Source: Paenibacillus lutrae | GTDB taxonomy: Bacteria > Bacillota > Bacilli > Paenibacillales > NBRC-103111 | Reading direction: 5' to 3' | Assembly: GCF_009757775.1 (NCBI RefSeq) | Contig: NZ_RHLK01000001.1 | Span: 1-64,000, forward strand | Length of the DNA: 64,000 nucleotides | In this document: piece by piece, positions 34,450-43,148 of the stretch | How positions within the stretch are numbered: position 1 is the first letter of the stretch | Layout: every line of letters begins with the position of its first letter | Made by a program: the position numbers and the translations under genes | Notes under the pieces: generated by a model | Seen by the model: only the letters and a program-made list of their open reading frames with translations | What the model was told of the DNA's origin: nothing | Databases searched by the model: none

Positions 34450-34792
34450 AAGGCATACCCCTTTCCTCCAGACTTTGCCGCTATGAGAACAGCCGCTACG
34501 AGCCTGAATGCTCCTTCTTTACTTCCTTCTTGCAATTTCCGTTTCTGCATCCGTTTTTTCCATCTTCAAAAGAGATAGGTATATGCTAAATCATATGCTT
34601 TTCCCTATATAGGGAACTAGGACTCTTAACTATATCGTGTAAAATTGGCCTTTGTACCCGTATAAAGTGTCATGGGTGCTTTAGCCCGGGAAAAAATAGG
34701 TACGGAAACGCAGTCAAGCCTATTCATATAGACAAAAAAAAGAGGATATACGCCATTGTTACAGACGTATCATCCTCTGTTATAGAGTCCGT
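34450..34792. other. Intergenic region upstream of rfbA
   Basis: This 343-base AT-rich gap has a perfect 16-base palindrome (TTCCCTATATAGGGAA at 34601-34616), next to two direct copies of ATATGC spaced by 6 bases (34581-34599), and the terminator of the repeat-protein gene at 34733-34778. I cannot fit a sigma-K, sigma-E or sigma-A promoter with confidence. The palindrome could be an operator. Confidence 0.45.
34733..34778 (-). terminator. Terminator of the 1811-residue repeat-protein gene
   Basis: On the minus strand AGAGGATGATACG pairs with CGTATATCCTCT (one bulge) and is followed by eight T. It begins about 15 bases after the stop codon at 34793. Confidence 0.8.
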
Positions 34793-37700
34793 TTAGGTTT
34801 TGGGACCTACGGCAATCCAGTTCAAGACCGCATCGAATTCAACTTGCGGCTGCGTACGGATGATCGAGATTACAGCCGATTTGGGCGACTTGAGCTTGCA
34901 TACGGCGTAGCACGCCACGTGGCTGCTGGTTGCGACGAGAACATAATCTTCATTCGCGTATGCTTCCTCAAAAGCAATGCCGATCTCCAGTACTTCATCC
35001 CGTTCCTGGAAACGGAAGGAGGCTAACCCGAACTGCTGAATGGTCTCTTGCTTGGAGGAAACCTGCAGCGCTCTGAAAGAGAGCTTACTCGGTTCTATGG
35101 AAGCAGGGGCCAGATGCTCCGACCGGACGGCTTCCGGGGCCAGCTTGGCTTCGGTAACGGAACCTTCTGACAAGTGAATCTGCTGGACCGCGCCTGTTGC
35201 GATTTTGGCATACGTTACACTCCCGTCCTCCAGCTGTCCGTGCTCGATAAGACCAGGCTGCAAATGCTCGGCTCCGATAGAACCCGGTGCGATTTTGTCG
35301 CCTGTTACAGAGGCATCCGCCAGCTTGGCGGAGGTGATCACCCCTTGGGCGAGCTTCTGCTCCGTTATCGCTCCGTCAGCGATCAGAATCGGCAGAACCG
35401 AACCTGCCTGCAGGTGCTGACTCGCGACAGAGCCGATGCGCAGGTGCTCTTCACCGATGCTCCCGGAGGTAATGTGCCATCCTGTGATAACGTCTGCCGC
35501 CAACGCTTCGCTCGTCACGGAGCCTTCCGCCAGCGCTTCGCTCGTCACCGAGCCTTCGGCCAACGCTTCGCTCGTTACCGAGCCTTCGGCCAGCGCTTCG
35601 CTCGTTACCGAGCCTTCGGCCAGCGCTTCGCTCGTCACAGAGCCGGCCGCCAACGCTTCGCTCGTCACCGAGCCTTCGGCCAGCGCTTCGCTCGTTACCG
35701 AGCCTTCCGCTAATGCTTCGCTCGTTACCGAGCCTTCGGCCAGCGCTTCGCTCGTCACAGAGCCTTCGGCCAGCGCTTCGCTCGTCACGGAGCCTTCGGC
35801 CAACGCTTCGCTCGTTACCGAGCCTGCCGCCAGCGCTTCGCTCGTCACCGAGCCTGCCGCCAGCGCTTCGCTCGTTACCGAGCCTGCCGCCAGCGCTTCG
35901 CTCGTTACAGAGCCTGCCGCCAGCGCTTCGCTCGTCACCGAGCCTGCCGCCAGCGCTTCGCTCGTTACCGAGCCTTCGGCCAGCGCTTCGCTCGTTACCG
36001 AGCCTTCGGCCAGCGCTTCGCTCGTTACCGAGCCTTCGGCCAGCGCTTCGCTCGTTACCGAGCCTGCCGCCAGCGCTTCGCTCGTCACCGAGCCTGCCGC
36101 CAGCGCTTCGCTCGTCACAGAGCCTGCCGTCAGCGCTTCGCTCGTCACCGCGCCTGCCGCGAGCGCTTCGCTCGTCACCGAGCCTGCCGCCAGCGCTTCG
36201 CTCGTCACCGAGCCTGCCGCCAGCGCTTCGCTCGTTACCGAACCTGCCGCCAACGCTTCACTCGTTACCGAGCCTGCCGCCAACGCTTCACTCGTTACCG
36301 AGCCTTCGGCCAGCGTTTCGCTCGTCACCGAGCCTGCAACCAGCGCTTCGCTGGTCACCGAACCTTTAGCCAGCGCGGTTCTCGTCACAGAGCCATCTGC
36401 CAGCGCGGCTCTCACTACCGCTCCATCCGCCAACGCGGTTTTCGTTACCGAACCATCCGCCAGCGCGGCTCTCGTCACCGAACCTTCGGCCAGCGCCGCT
36501 TTCGTTACCGAACCTTCTGCCAGCACTTCGCTTGTTACCGATCCTTCCGCGAGCGCAGCTCTCGTCACGGAGCCCTCAGCCAGTGCCGCTCTCGTTATCG
36601 AGCCTTCCGCCAGGGCGGCGCTTGTCACTGAACCCTCAGCCAGCGCGGCTTTCCTCACGGCCCCTTCGGCCAGCGCTTCACTCGTTACGGAGCCTTCCGC
36701 CAGCGCTTCACTGGTCACCGAGCCCTCGGCCAAAGCTGCCTTGGTCACAGTGCCCTCTGCTAACGCTTCGCTCGTCACCGATCCTTCGGCCAGCGCCGAT
36801 TTCGTCACGGAGCCTTCAGCCAGCGCAGCTCTCGTTACCGATCCTTCCGCTAGTGCGGCTCTCGTCACAGAGCCCTCAGCCAGCGCTGTTCGGGTTACCG
36901 AGCCCTCAGCCAAGGCGGCATTCGTTACCGAACCCTCTGCCAGCGCTGCGCTTGTTACCGAGCCTTCCGCCAACGCTTCGCTCGTCACAGAGCCTTCGGC
37001 CAGCGCTTCACTCGTCACCGATCCTTCAGCCAACGCTTCGCTCGTCACCGAGCCTTCGGCAAGCACTTCACTGGTCACGGAGCCTTCCGCCAGCACCGCT
37101 CTCGTTACCGATCCCTCAGCCAGTGCTTCGCTCGTCACCGATCCCTCTGCCAATGCGGCTCTCGTTACGGAGCCTTCAGCCAGCGCGGCTCTTGTCACGG
37201 AGTTCTCCGCCAATGCAGCTCTCGTTACCGAACCTTCCGCCAGCGCGGCTCTTGTCACCGATCCCTCAGCCAACGCCTCGCTGGTCACCGAGCCTTCGGC
37301 CAGCGCTTCGCTGGTCACCGAGCCTTCCGCTAATGCTTCACTGGTCACCGATCCCTCGGCCAGCGCTTCACTGGTCACCGATCCCTCGGCCAGCGCTTCA
37401 CTGGTCACCGATCCCTCGGCCAGTGCTTCGCTGGTCACCGATCCCTCGGCCAGTGCTTCGCTGGTCACCGAGCCTTCCGCCAGCGCTTCGCTGGTCACCG
37501 AGCCTTCCGCCAGCGCTTCGCTGGTCACCGAACCTTCCGCCAGCGCTTCGCTCGTTACCGAACCTTCCGCCAACGCTTCGCTCGTTACCGAACCTTCCGC
37601 CAACGCTTCGCTGGTCACCGAACCTTCCGCCAACGCTTCGCTAGTCACCGAACCTTCCGCCAATGCTTCGCTCGTTACCGAACCTTCCGCCAGTGCCTCG

Positions 37701-40228
37701 CTCGTTACCGATCCCTCGGCCAGTGCCTCGCTGGTCACCGAACCTTCAGCCAGCGCTTCGCTCGTTACCGAACCTTCCGCCAGTGCTTCGCTCGTCACCG
37801 AGCCTTCCGCTAATGCTTCACTCGTCACCGAACCTTCCGCCAGTGCCTCGCTGGTCACCGAGCCTTCCGCCAACGCTTCACTCGTTACCGAGCCTTCCGC
37901 CAACGCTTCGCTGGTCACCGAACCTTCCGCTAACGCTTCGCTCGTTACCGATCCCTCGGCCAGCGCATCGCTGGTCACCGAACCTTCCGCCAGCGCTTCG
38001 CTCGTCACCGAACCTTCCGCCAGTGCCTCGCTCGTTACCGAACCTTCCGCGAGTGCTTCGCTCGTTACCGAGCCTTCCGCCAGCGCATCGCTGGTCACGG
38101 AGCCCTCCGCCAGCGCCGCTTCCGTCACGGCACCGTCTGCCAGATGAAACGCCTCGATCGTTTCCTCTGCAAGATGGTACCCTTCCACAATGCCAGTCGA
38201 TAAGTGATGGCTGCCGATTGAATTTTCAGCGAGATGCCCTCCATTGACCGCCTGTTCGGATATTTTCGCAGCCGTTACCGAACCGTTAGCCAGATGTACG
38301 GACTGGATTCCAAAAGGTTGAATGTGCTCGCTTTCGATGGAGCCGCGTGCGATTTTACGATTCGTCACACTATTGTCGTTCAGCTTGGAAGTGCTCACGG
38401 CATAATCCGTCAACTTGTCGGTCGATACCGATTCCGTCGCCAGCTTCGATGTAGTAACGGCTTGATTAGCCAAATGCATGGTCAGCACCGCATTCTCTCC
38501 GATATGCCGGCTATCGACTGCATTAGAAGACAGCTTAGACGCAGTGACGACTCCGTCTTTAATCAGTTCCGTCGTAATCTCGGCCGCACCGATATGCCTG
38601 GAGGCAATTTCCCCGTCTGCGATATGCGCCGCATGGACCGCACCCTCCGTTAGATGGCGCGGTTCGACGGCGCCTCGGGCCAACTCCTGCGGTCCGACCG
38701 CTTCACCTGCAATCTGAGCGGAGCCGACTGCTTCGTCCGCAAGCTTTTCACCCGTAACGGCACCCGGTTTTAAATGATCTTCTCCAATAGCTTCCACGCC
38801 GACATGCTGCTCGGTTATCGAATTTTCCTGAATATGACCCCCGGATATCGCGCCGGGTGCAATTTTATTGCCTAGAATGGCGCCCAGCTGAATATGTCCG
38901 GTTGCGATACTTCCCGGTGCGATTTTGATTTCGGTGACAGCCTCATTACGGATTTTATCTGTTGTAATCGTATCGTTGGCAAGTTTGGCCGAGTTAATGA
39001 CGTAATTGCCCAGATGACGGGAAAGAATCGCGCCGCTTTTGATTTTCTCCGAGGTTACCGCCTGATCTTCCAAACGCTCCGGAGTGATGCTGGCTTCCGC
39101 CAAATGATGGGTTTGGATCGATTGCGGAGCAAATTTTGCCGCGTCAAAAGTCTGGTCGGCCAATTTCTCCACCGTAATGCTCTTATCTGCGATTTTATCC
39201 GCTGTAATCGAGCGGATCTGGATATGATCCCCGTTAACGATGCCGTAGCCCAGATGTTCCCGGAGAACGGCTCCCGTAGCCAGTTTCTCACTCGTTACAC
39301 TGCCGTCCGCCAATTTGGAACGGTCAACGGAAAAATCCTGGAGGGAACGCGTCCCGATGCTGTAAGGTTTCAGCTTCGACTCATCTATCGCACGGCTTGC
39401 GATTTTCTCCCCTGTGATAGCCGCTTCGACTATATCATCGGTATAAACGACCGCCTGGCCGTTTTTTTCATCTTTACGCTCGTTCAGGAGAATCAGCGGC
39501 GAACCGCTTTTGGGAGAACGGGAATCCGGATTTTTATCTGAACTCCGGTCCGGATTTTTGTCCGGGTTTCTGTCGCTGGTTTTACTTTCTTTGGCCGCAG
39601 TCCCGCCGCTTTCCTGCGCAGCGGCCTCTTTCTTAGAAAGGACCGCTTTTCTGCTTCCCGTCTTCGCGCTGTAAGCTTTCGGGCTTTCCGTCTTATCAGG
39701 TTCTAATTCGGACACCACCGGTTCCACAGGGGCTGCTGCCTGGATCTCTTTACGCTCTGCTGCTTCTCGTATTTCTGGTGTTGGGACAGAGATTTTATCC
39801 TTTATATGATCCGCTGCCGCTGCCGCTTTCACGGAACGGTCTCCCTTATCTTGCAAGGACTCTCCCATCTCCTCTTCATCCTCAACCAGAAAATCCAACA
39901 GTTCCTCTTCCGCGAATTCCAGATCGGGATGATCTTCCGGAATCTCGGACAGAACCGGATTGCCGGTAAGGCTCTTATTGGTTAACAACCCTTCCGATTT
40001 CCCTCGCTGCAGACCGGCAGGCTTAAACTTTACAGGCTGCTTCGAGTTATTTTCAGCGGCAGGGCCGCCCTTCTTAGTCTCTATTTCCGTTTTGGATATC
40101 ACGGCATCACCGCGCTTCTTGCTCCGTTTGGATTCCTCATCCAACCAATTGAGTTCATTCATGCTGGCGTTATATTTACCTGAAGCGGAACGCTTGCCGC
40201 TCCCCGCCGCATTTTTCTGCTTCTTCAT
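34793..40228 (-). CDS. Giant decapeptide-repeat protein with WIAG-like C-terminal tail
   Basis: An 1811-residue protein with no signal peptide or membrane segment. Residues 1-250 are charged and low-complexity, with an acidic cluster (FAEEELLDFLVEDEEEMGES). Residues about 255-1720 are 10-residue repeats of the form L-x-x-G-S/A-V/I-T-x-x-x, diverged at both ends and near-identical in the middle (LAEGSVTSEA). The last 85 residues form a compact beta-rich domain ending FDAVLNWIAVGPKT, resembling what is annotated, from memory, as the WIAG-tail domain in paenibacilli. The ATG has GGAAAGGAAG upstream and a sigma-K-like promoter at 40262. Hydrophobic spacing suggests a beta-solenoid or trimeric fibre. 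Three Ser/Thr per repeat would give many O-glycan sites. Proposed as a spore-surface glycoprotein; not demonstrated. Confidence 0.85.
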   Translation of the reverse strand: MKKQKNAAGSGKRSASGKYNASMNELNWLDEESKRSKKRGDAVISKTEIETKKGGPAAENNSKQPVKFKPAGLQRGKSEGLLTNKSLTGNPVLSEIPEDHPDLEFAEEELLDFLVEDEEEMGESLQDKGDRSVKAAAAADHIKDKISVPTPEIREAAERKEIQAAAPVEPVVSELEPDKTESPKAYSAKTGSRKAVLSKKEAAAQESGGTAAKESKTSDRNPDKNPDRSSDKNPDSRSPKSGSPLILLNERKDEKNGQAVVYTDDIVEAAITGEKIASRAIDESKLKPYSIGTRSLQDFSVDRSKLADGSVTSEKLATGAVLREHLGYGIVNGDHIQIRSITADKIADKSITVEKLADQTFDAAKFAPQSIQTHHLAEASITPERLEDQAVTSEKIKSGAILSRHLGNYVINSAKLANDTITTDKIRNEAVTEIKIAPGSIATGHIQLGAILGNKIAPGAISGGHIQENSITEQHVGVEAIGEDHLKPGAVTGEKLADEAVGSAQIAGEAVGPQELARGAVEPRHLTEGAVHAAHIADGEIASRHIGAAEITTELIKDGVVTASKLSSNAVDSRHIGENAVLTMHLANQAVTTSKLATESVSTDKLTDYAVSTSKLNDNSVTNRKIARGSIESEHIQPFGIQSVHLANGSVTAAKISEQAVNGGHLAENSIGSHHLSTGIVEGYHLAEETIEAFHLADGAVTEAALAEGSVTSDALAEGSVTSEALAEGSVTSEALAEGSVTSEALAEGSVTSDALAEGSVTSEALAEGSVTSEALAEGSVTSEALAEGSVTSEALAEGSVTSEALAEGSVTSEALAEGSVTSEALAEGSVTSEALAEGSVTSEALAEGSVTSEALAEGSVTSEALAEGSVTSEALAEGSVTSEALAEGSVTSEALAEGSVTSEALAEGSVTSEALAEGSVTSEALAEGSVTSEALAEGSVTSEALAEGSVTSEALAEGSVTSEALAEGSVTSEALAEGSVTSEALAEGSVTRAALAEGSVTRAALAENSVTRAALAEGSVTRAALAEGSVTSEALAEGSVTRAVLAEGSVTSEVLAEGSVTSEALAEGSVTSEALAEGSVTSEALAEGSVTSAALAEGSVTNAALAEGSVTRTALAEGSVTRAALAEGSVTRAALAEGSVTKSALAEGSVTSEALAEGTVTKAALAEGSVTSEALAEGSVTSEALAEGAVRKAALAEGSVTSAALAEGSITRAALAEGSVTRAALAEGSVTSEVLAEGSVTKAALAEGSVTRAALADGSVTKTALADGAVVRAALADGSVTRTALAKGSVTSEALVAGSVTSETLAEGSVTSEALAAGSVTSEALAAGSVTSEALAAGSVTSEALAAGSVTSEALAAGAVTSEALTAGSVTSEALAAGSVTSEALAAGSVTSEALAEGSVTSEALAEGSVTSEALAEGSVTSEALAAGSVTSEALAAGSVTSEALAAGSVTSEALAAGSVTSEALAAGSVTSEALAEGSVTSEALAEGSVTSEALAEGSVTSEALAEGSVTSEALAEGSVTSEALAAGSVTSEALAEGSVTSEALAEGSVTSEALAEGSVTSEALAEGSVTSEALAADVITGWHITSGSIGEEHLRIGSVASQHLQAGSVLPILIADGAITEQKLAQGVITSAKLADASVTGDKIAPGSIGAEHLQPGLIEHGQLEDGSVTYAKIATGAVQQIHLSEGSVTEAKLAPEAVRSEHLAPASIEPSKLSFRALQVSSKQETIQQFGLASFRFQERDEVLEIGIAFEEAYANEDYVLVATSSHVACYAVCKLKSPKSAVISIIRTQPQVEFDAVLNWIAVGPKT
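35491..38130 (-). repeat. About 88 tandem 30-bp units coding LAEGSVTSEA-type decapeptides
   Basis: The units stay in exact 30-base register over 2.6 kb with no indel, so each 60-base stretch holds two. Outer blocks are homogeneous (SEALAEGSVT and SEALAAGSVT types). A central block at roughly 36361-37260 is more varied (RAAL, KAAL, SEVL, TKTAL forms). Synonymous differences such as GTTACC/GTCACC track blocks of neighbouring units, as expected from unequal exchange or gene conversion. Confidence 0.95.
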
Positions 40229-40261
40229 CTACATCTTCCTTTCCGGATCATCTCACTTCTG

Positions 40262-40290
40262 CATCATATGCAGGCATCTGCTCTGGTGTT
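40262..40290 (-). promoter_or_regulatory. Sigma-K-like promoter of the repeat-protein gene
   Basis: On the minus strand AACA, exactly 16 bases, then CATATGATG: it fits mACm-16-CATAnnnTA except for the final A. The start codon is 34 bases downstream of the -10. Confidence 0.45.
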
Positions 40291-40415
40291 TACGCCTGTT
40301 ATTGAAAAATACCGCAGATTTCTCTCTTTCCCCTTCACCCGCAGCCGGTCATGACATTTGTTAAACTCCTGCAAATCTATTTTTCCGGACCATCCAAGAG
40401 GTCGGTTACGCACAT

Positions 40416-40504
40416 AAAAAAAGAACCGCACGCATGTTGAACTGCACCCCACTCGTTAGACATCACCTAACAATTGGAGGTCAGCTCACATGTGCGGCCC
40501 TTTT
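40416..40504. repeat. Structured inverted-repeat element / bidirectional terminator
   Basis: AACCGCAC-GCATGTTGAACTG on the left and CAGCTCACATGTGCGG on the right form a long imperfect outer stem. Inside is a second hairpin (GTTAG/CTAAC around 7 bases). An A run precedes and a T run follows. It lies between the repeat-protein promoter and the end of the GT4 gene at 40553. It could be the GT4 terminator, a small MITE or a structured RNA. Confidence 0.55.
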
Positions 40505-40552
40505 CCTATCCTAAAGAACGCACTCCTTCAAATAATTGACTTTCCGGTACGT

Positions 40553-41701
40553 TTAATTCAAAAGCTCATACAGAATACGCTGCCGCTCCGCCATCCGCTC
40601 CCACGTATACAGCTCCGAGGCGCGCACAAAAGCCTGCTCCCCCATCCTGCGTCTAAGTTCTTCATCCGCTAATATGCGGCTGATCGATTCCGCAAGACCC
40701 GCTTCCACTGCATGAGCCGGTACGAGAAGTCCCGTCGCTTCGTGCATGACAATCTCGGGAATCCCCCCTACCTCCGTAGCTACCACAGGCACGCCGCAGG
40801 ACATCGCCTCTACGTTTACGAGGCCGAAAGCCTCGCTGCCCAGCGAAGGAACCGCCACGACATCTGCCAGCCGGAACCAGGCTGGAATCTGATCGTGGGA
40901 TACATAGGGGATGAAGCGGATCCGGCCCGGATACCCCGCTGCAAGCCGCTTCAGCCGCCTCACATAGGCCGTTTGCCTGGAGCTGCCGTACCCTGCGCCG
41001 CCAATCACGAGCAGCACCGCATCCGGGTGGGCGGCGAACACGGCAGGCATCGACCGCAGCAGCGGCTCGACGCCTTTCATCGGCAGCAGCCTCCCGGCGA
41101 ACACGATGATTTTGTGCCCGGCAAGTCCCAGGGAAGCCAGCATCTCCTGCCGGGCTTCCTCCTGGCTCCAGCGGGGAACGAAGCTGGCCGGGTCTGCACC
41201 CAGAGGGTTGACCACCACCCGGTCCGCAACGGAGGGCACACGCGCGATAACCTGCTGCCGCAAAAATTCGCTGTTTACGAAGATGAGATCGGCGCACCGC
41301 AGACATTCCCCGACTTCCCTGCGCCCGATGTGCGGCTTCGAAATAAACGTGATCGAATGCAGACCCAGGCAGATCTTGGCCCGCTTCATCCGTTTACGCA
41401 AGTACCGGACAAAACGGGGACGATTCTCGACCTGAATGACGTCCGGCTTCAGCTTCATCAGCTTGCGGCAGACGGCAGCGATGTAGGGCTGCCCCCCCTT
41501 GAAGCTCGGCCGCATGTAATCGACCCCGCCTATTTGTTCACGGGCGGGCCTAAGCCTCGTTCTCCTGCCCAGGACGGTGACCCGGGCAGCTGCACTAAGC
41601 CGGTCTGCGAGCCGTTCCACAACATGTTCAACCGAGCTGCTCGTTCCCGAAGGAAGTGCAAACGAACCCGGCGACACAATGGCGATCGATGTCCCGTTCA
41701 T
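40553..41701 (-). CDS. GT4-family glycosyltransferase, CotSA-like
   Basis: A 382-residue GT-B enzyme with SIAIVSPGSFALPSGTSSSV, VFAGRLLPMKGVEPLLRSMP and VPSLGSEAFGLVNVEAMSCG carrying EX7E (E-A-F-G-L-V-N-V-E). Length and the -VEHVVERLADRL- start are like Bacillus spore-coat glycosyltransferase CotSA, but membership is not proven. It starts 20 bases after the L,D-transpeptidase gene on the same strand, so it is probably expressed from the sigma-K-like promoter at 42103. Confidence 0.86.
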   Translation of the reverse strand: MNGTSIAIVSPGSFALPSGTSSSVEHVVERLADRLSAAARVTVLGRRTRLRPAREQIGGVDYMRPSFKGGQPYIAAVCRKLMKLKPDVIQVENRPRFVRYLRKRMKRAKICLGLHSITFISKPHIGRREVGECLRCADLIFVNSEFLRQQVIARVPSVADRVVVNPLGADPASFVPRWSQEEARQEMLASLGLAGHKIIVFAGRLLPMKGVEPLLRSMPAVFAAHPDAVLLVIGGAGYGSSRQTAYVRRLKRLAAGYPGRIRFIPYVSHDQIPAWFRLADVVAVPSLGSEAFGLVNVEAMSCGVPVVATEVGGIPEIVMHEATGLLVPAHAVEAGLAESISRILADEELRRRMGEQAFVRASELYTWERMAERQRILYELLN

Positions 41702-41720
41702 TACACACCTTCCTTCCCTC

Positions 41721-42056
41721 CTACGGATGAATGTTTACGACCGTACCAACCGGCACTACTTTCGCCAATGCAAGCACATCGGGATTCTTCATCCGGATGC
41801 ATCCGTGCGATGATCTTTTACCGATTGAAGAGGGATCATTCGTCCCGTGAATGCCGTAATGCCTCTTGGAAAGGCCCATCCAGAAAGCTCCGAAAGGCCC
41901 TCCCGGATTGGGCTGTTTGTTTATAATCGTGTACGTCCCGACCGGTGTCTGCGTAACAAGTTTACCGACCCCCACCGGATAACTGTTGACCGCTTTTCCA
42001 TCCTCATAGAGCGTAAGCTTGAACGCCGATATATCGATATCGATCCTGTAGGTCAC
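41721..42056 (-). CDS. Small L,D-transpeptidase (YkuD domain only)
   Basis: The whole 111-residue protein is a YkuD/ErfK catalytic domain: [17 protein letters not shown] at the start, [26 protein letters not shown], and the nucleophile block SSHGCIRM (Cys in HGCxR). Such enzymes make 3-3 peptidoglycan crosslinks or attach proteins. There is no signal peptide and no LysM, unlike B. subtilis YkuD, so delivery to cortex or coat is unexplained; mother-cell expression and direct assembly is possible. The GTG start at 42056 has GGAGGAGGG 7 bases upstream. Confidence 0.88.
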   Translation of the reverse strand: MTYRIDIDISAFKLTLYEDGKAVNSYPVGVGKLVTQTPVGTYTIINKQPNPGGPFGAFWMGLSKRHYGIHGTNDPSSIGKRSSHGCIRMKNPDVLALAKVVPVGTVVNIHP

Positions 42057-42102
42057 TTAAGCGCCCTCCTCCGATTCTGCCTTCCGCAAATCTCCCTACA
42101 CA

Positions 42103-42131
42103 TAAGATATGTCGGCATGACACGCCCCGTA
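42103..42131 (-). promoter_or_regulatory. Sigma-K-like promoter of the L,D-transpeptidase/GT4 operon
   Basis: On the minus strand TACG, exactly 16 bases, then CATATCTTA: a nearly complete match to mACm-16-CATAnnnTA. The start codon is about 47 bases downstream. Confidence 0.55.
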
Positions 42132-42185
42132 TGGGTAAATGGACAATAATGAACGCTTAAGCTTGTGTGGTTCCTCTTTGGCCGC

Positions 42186-42225
42186 AAAAAAAAGAAGACA
42201 CCGTACGATTTGTACGCAAGTCTTC
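42186..42225 (-). terminator. Terminator of the alpha/beta-hydrolase gene
   Basis: On the minus strand GAAGAC and GTCTTC flank an inner GTAC/GTAC hairpin, followed by eight T. Confidence 0.75.
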
Positions 42226-42276
42226 ATCCTGATCCTGTTGACCACATCTTCGGAAAATACTTCTTGCAGAGCAGCT

Positions 42277-43083
42277 TCATTCAAATAGAAAGGACGGTAT
42301 CTCCCCTGTAACGAACCAGGATTCTACGGTTTTATTAAATAGATCAGGGGCCGCCAAGGAAAACCCGTGTCCGATTCCGGGAACAATCAGACATTGGGCG
42401 CCCGGATGGCTGGCGGTAATTGTAAGAGCCGATTGCTTCATGATCCGCTTTTCTTTTTCCCCTGCCGTCACTAGGATTCTGGCCTCGCTGCTGCTGAAAT
42501 TACGGGGAATCTCGTAGGACATATTCTCCTGTAGTATGGTGATCAGCGCGTCCGCACTCAATCTCTTACTGTCCGCGTAATAAGATTCCCAATATTCCTT
42601 GCCTATAGACAACTGCTCGGCCTGTAGCTTGGAGAACGCCCGGTTACGAGTCAATCCGTGCGTTAATCGAATAGAAGGTGCGATCAGACGGCGCATTACC
42701 GGCATCGGAATGACCAAAGCACTGTCGATTACGGCGTAATTAATCAAGGTTGGAGCGAGTCCCAATATCTCAAGAGCAATCTGGGCGCCCAGTGAGAATC
42801 CGACTAGATGAACGGCCTTGCCGCCCGCTTCCAGGCGTATGAGGCCAATCAATTCTTCCGCACACCCGCGTATGGAGAAAGTGCCCCCGGAACGCGCTCC
42901 GTGGCCTTGCAACGTAGGAACCAGGCAGCGGTACTGCGTAAAATAACGGACCTGCTTCTCCCACATCCAGCTCCCCGCACCACCACCGTGCAGAAAAACC
43001 AAAAGCGGAGCATCCCGATTGCCATGTGCTTCGTAAATCTTGTAGGTTTCGTCAGCTTCATACGTAAAAGTCACCAGCTCCAC
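42277..43083 (-). CDS. Alpha/beta-hydrolase
   Basis: A 268-residue cytoplasmic hydrolase: LLVFLHGGGAGSWMWEKQVR forms the oxyanion region, HLVGFSLGAQIALEIL has the nucleophile Ser in GFSLG near residue 96, and the late GIGHGFSLA supplies the catalytic His. The substrate cannot be told; esterase or lactonase are both possible. The GTG start at 43083 has GAGGGG 6 bases upstream. It carries its own terminator at 42186 and sits between the glycosylation locus and the ABC transporter. Confidence 0.85.
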   Translation of the reverse strand: MELVTFTYEADETYKIYEAHGNRDAPLLVFLHGGGAGSWMWEKQVRYFTQYRCLVPTLQGHGARSGGTFSIRGCAEELIGLIRLEAGGKAVHLVGFSLGAQIALEILGLAPTLINYAVIDSALVIPMPVMRRLIAPSIRLTHGLTRNRAFSKLQAEQLSIGKEYWESYYADSKRLSADALITILQENMSYEIPRNFSSSEARILVTAGEKEKRIMKQSALTITASHPGAQCLIVPGIGHGFSLAAPDLFNKTVESWFVTGEIPSFLFE

Positions 43084-43148
43084 AGCTTCCCCTCATTCCT
43101 GATGCTTTTATTCTAGCATGAAAGGAGGATCGGAACGGGCTTCATTCG

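Larger units (their letters stand above)
40229..40552. other. Intergenic region between repeat-protein and GT4 genes
   Basis: This 324-base gap holds the sigma-K-like promoter at 40262 and the hairpin element at 40416-40504. Nothing else is evident. Confidence 0.5.

Noticed and set aside
35491-38130. Possible CRISPR-like array because of regular 30-bp repeats
   Set aside because: Units are contiguous with no spacers and code a continuous protein in one frame; no cas genes are present.
35436-38147. Open frame of 903 codons on the plus strand opposite the repeat gene, plus others at 35713-36369, 36532-37644 and 37663-38247
   Set aside because: They arise because a 30-bp repeat without a stop in one unit is open everywhere. 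There is no ribosome site, and composition is a monotone mirror of the minus-strand repeats.
42096-42284. 62-codon minus-strand frame between the hydrolase and L,D-transpeptidase genes
   Set aside because: It spans the hydrolase terminator and the sigma-K-like promoter and overlaps the hydrolase end.
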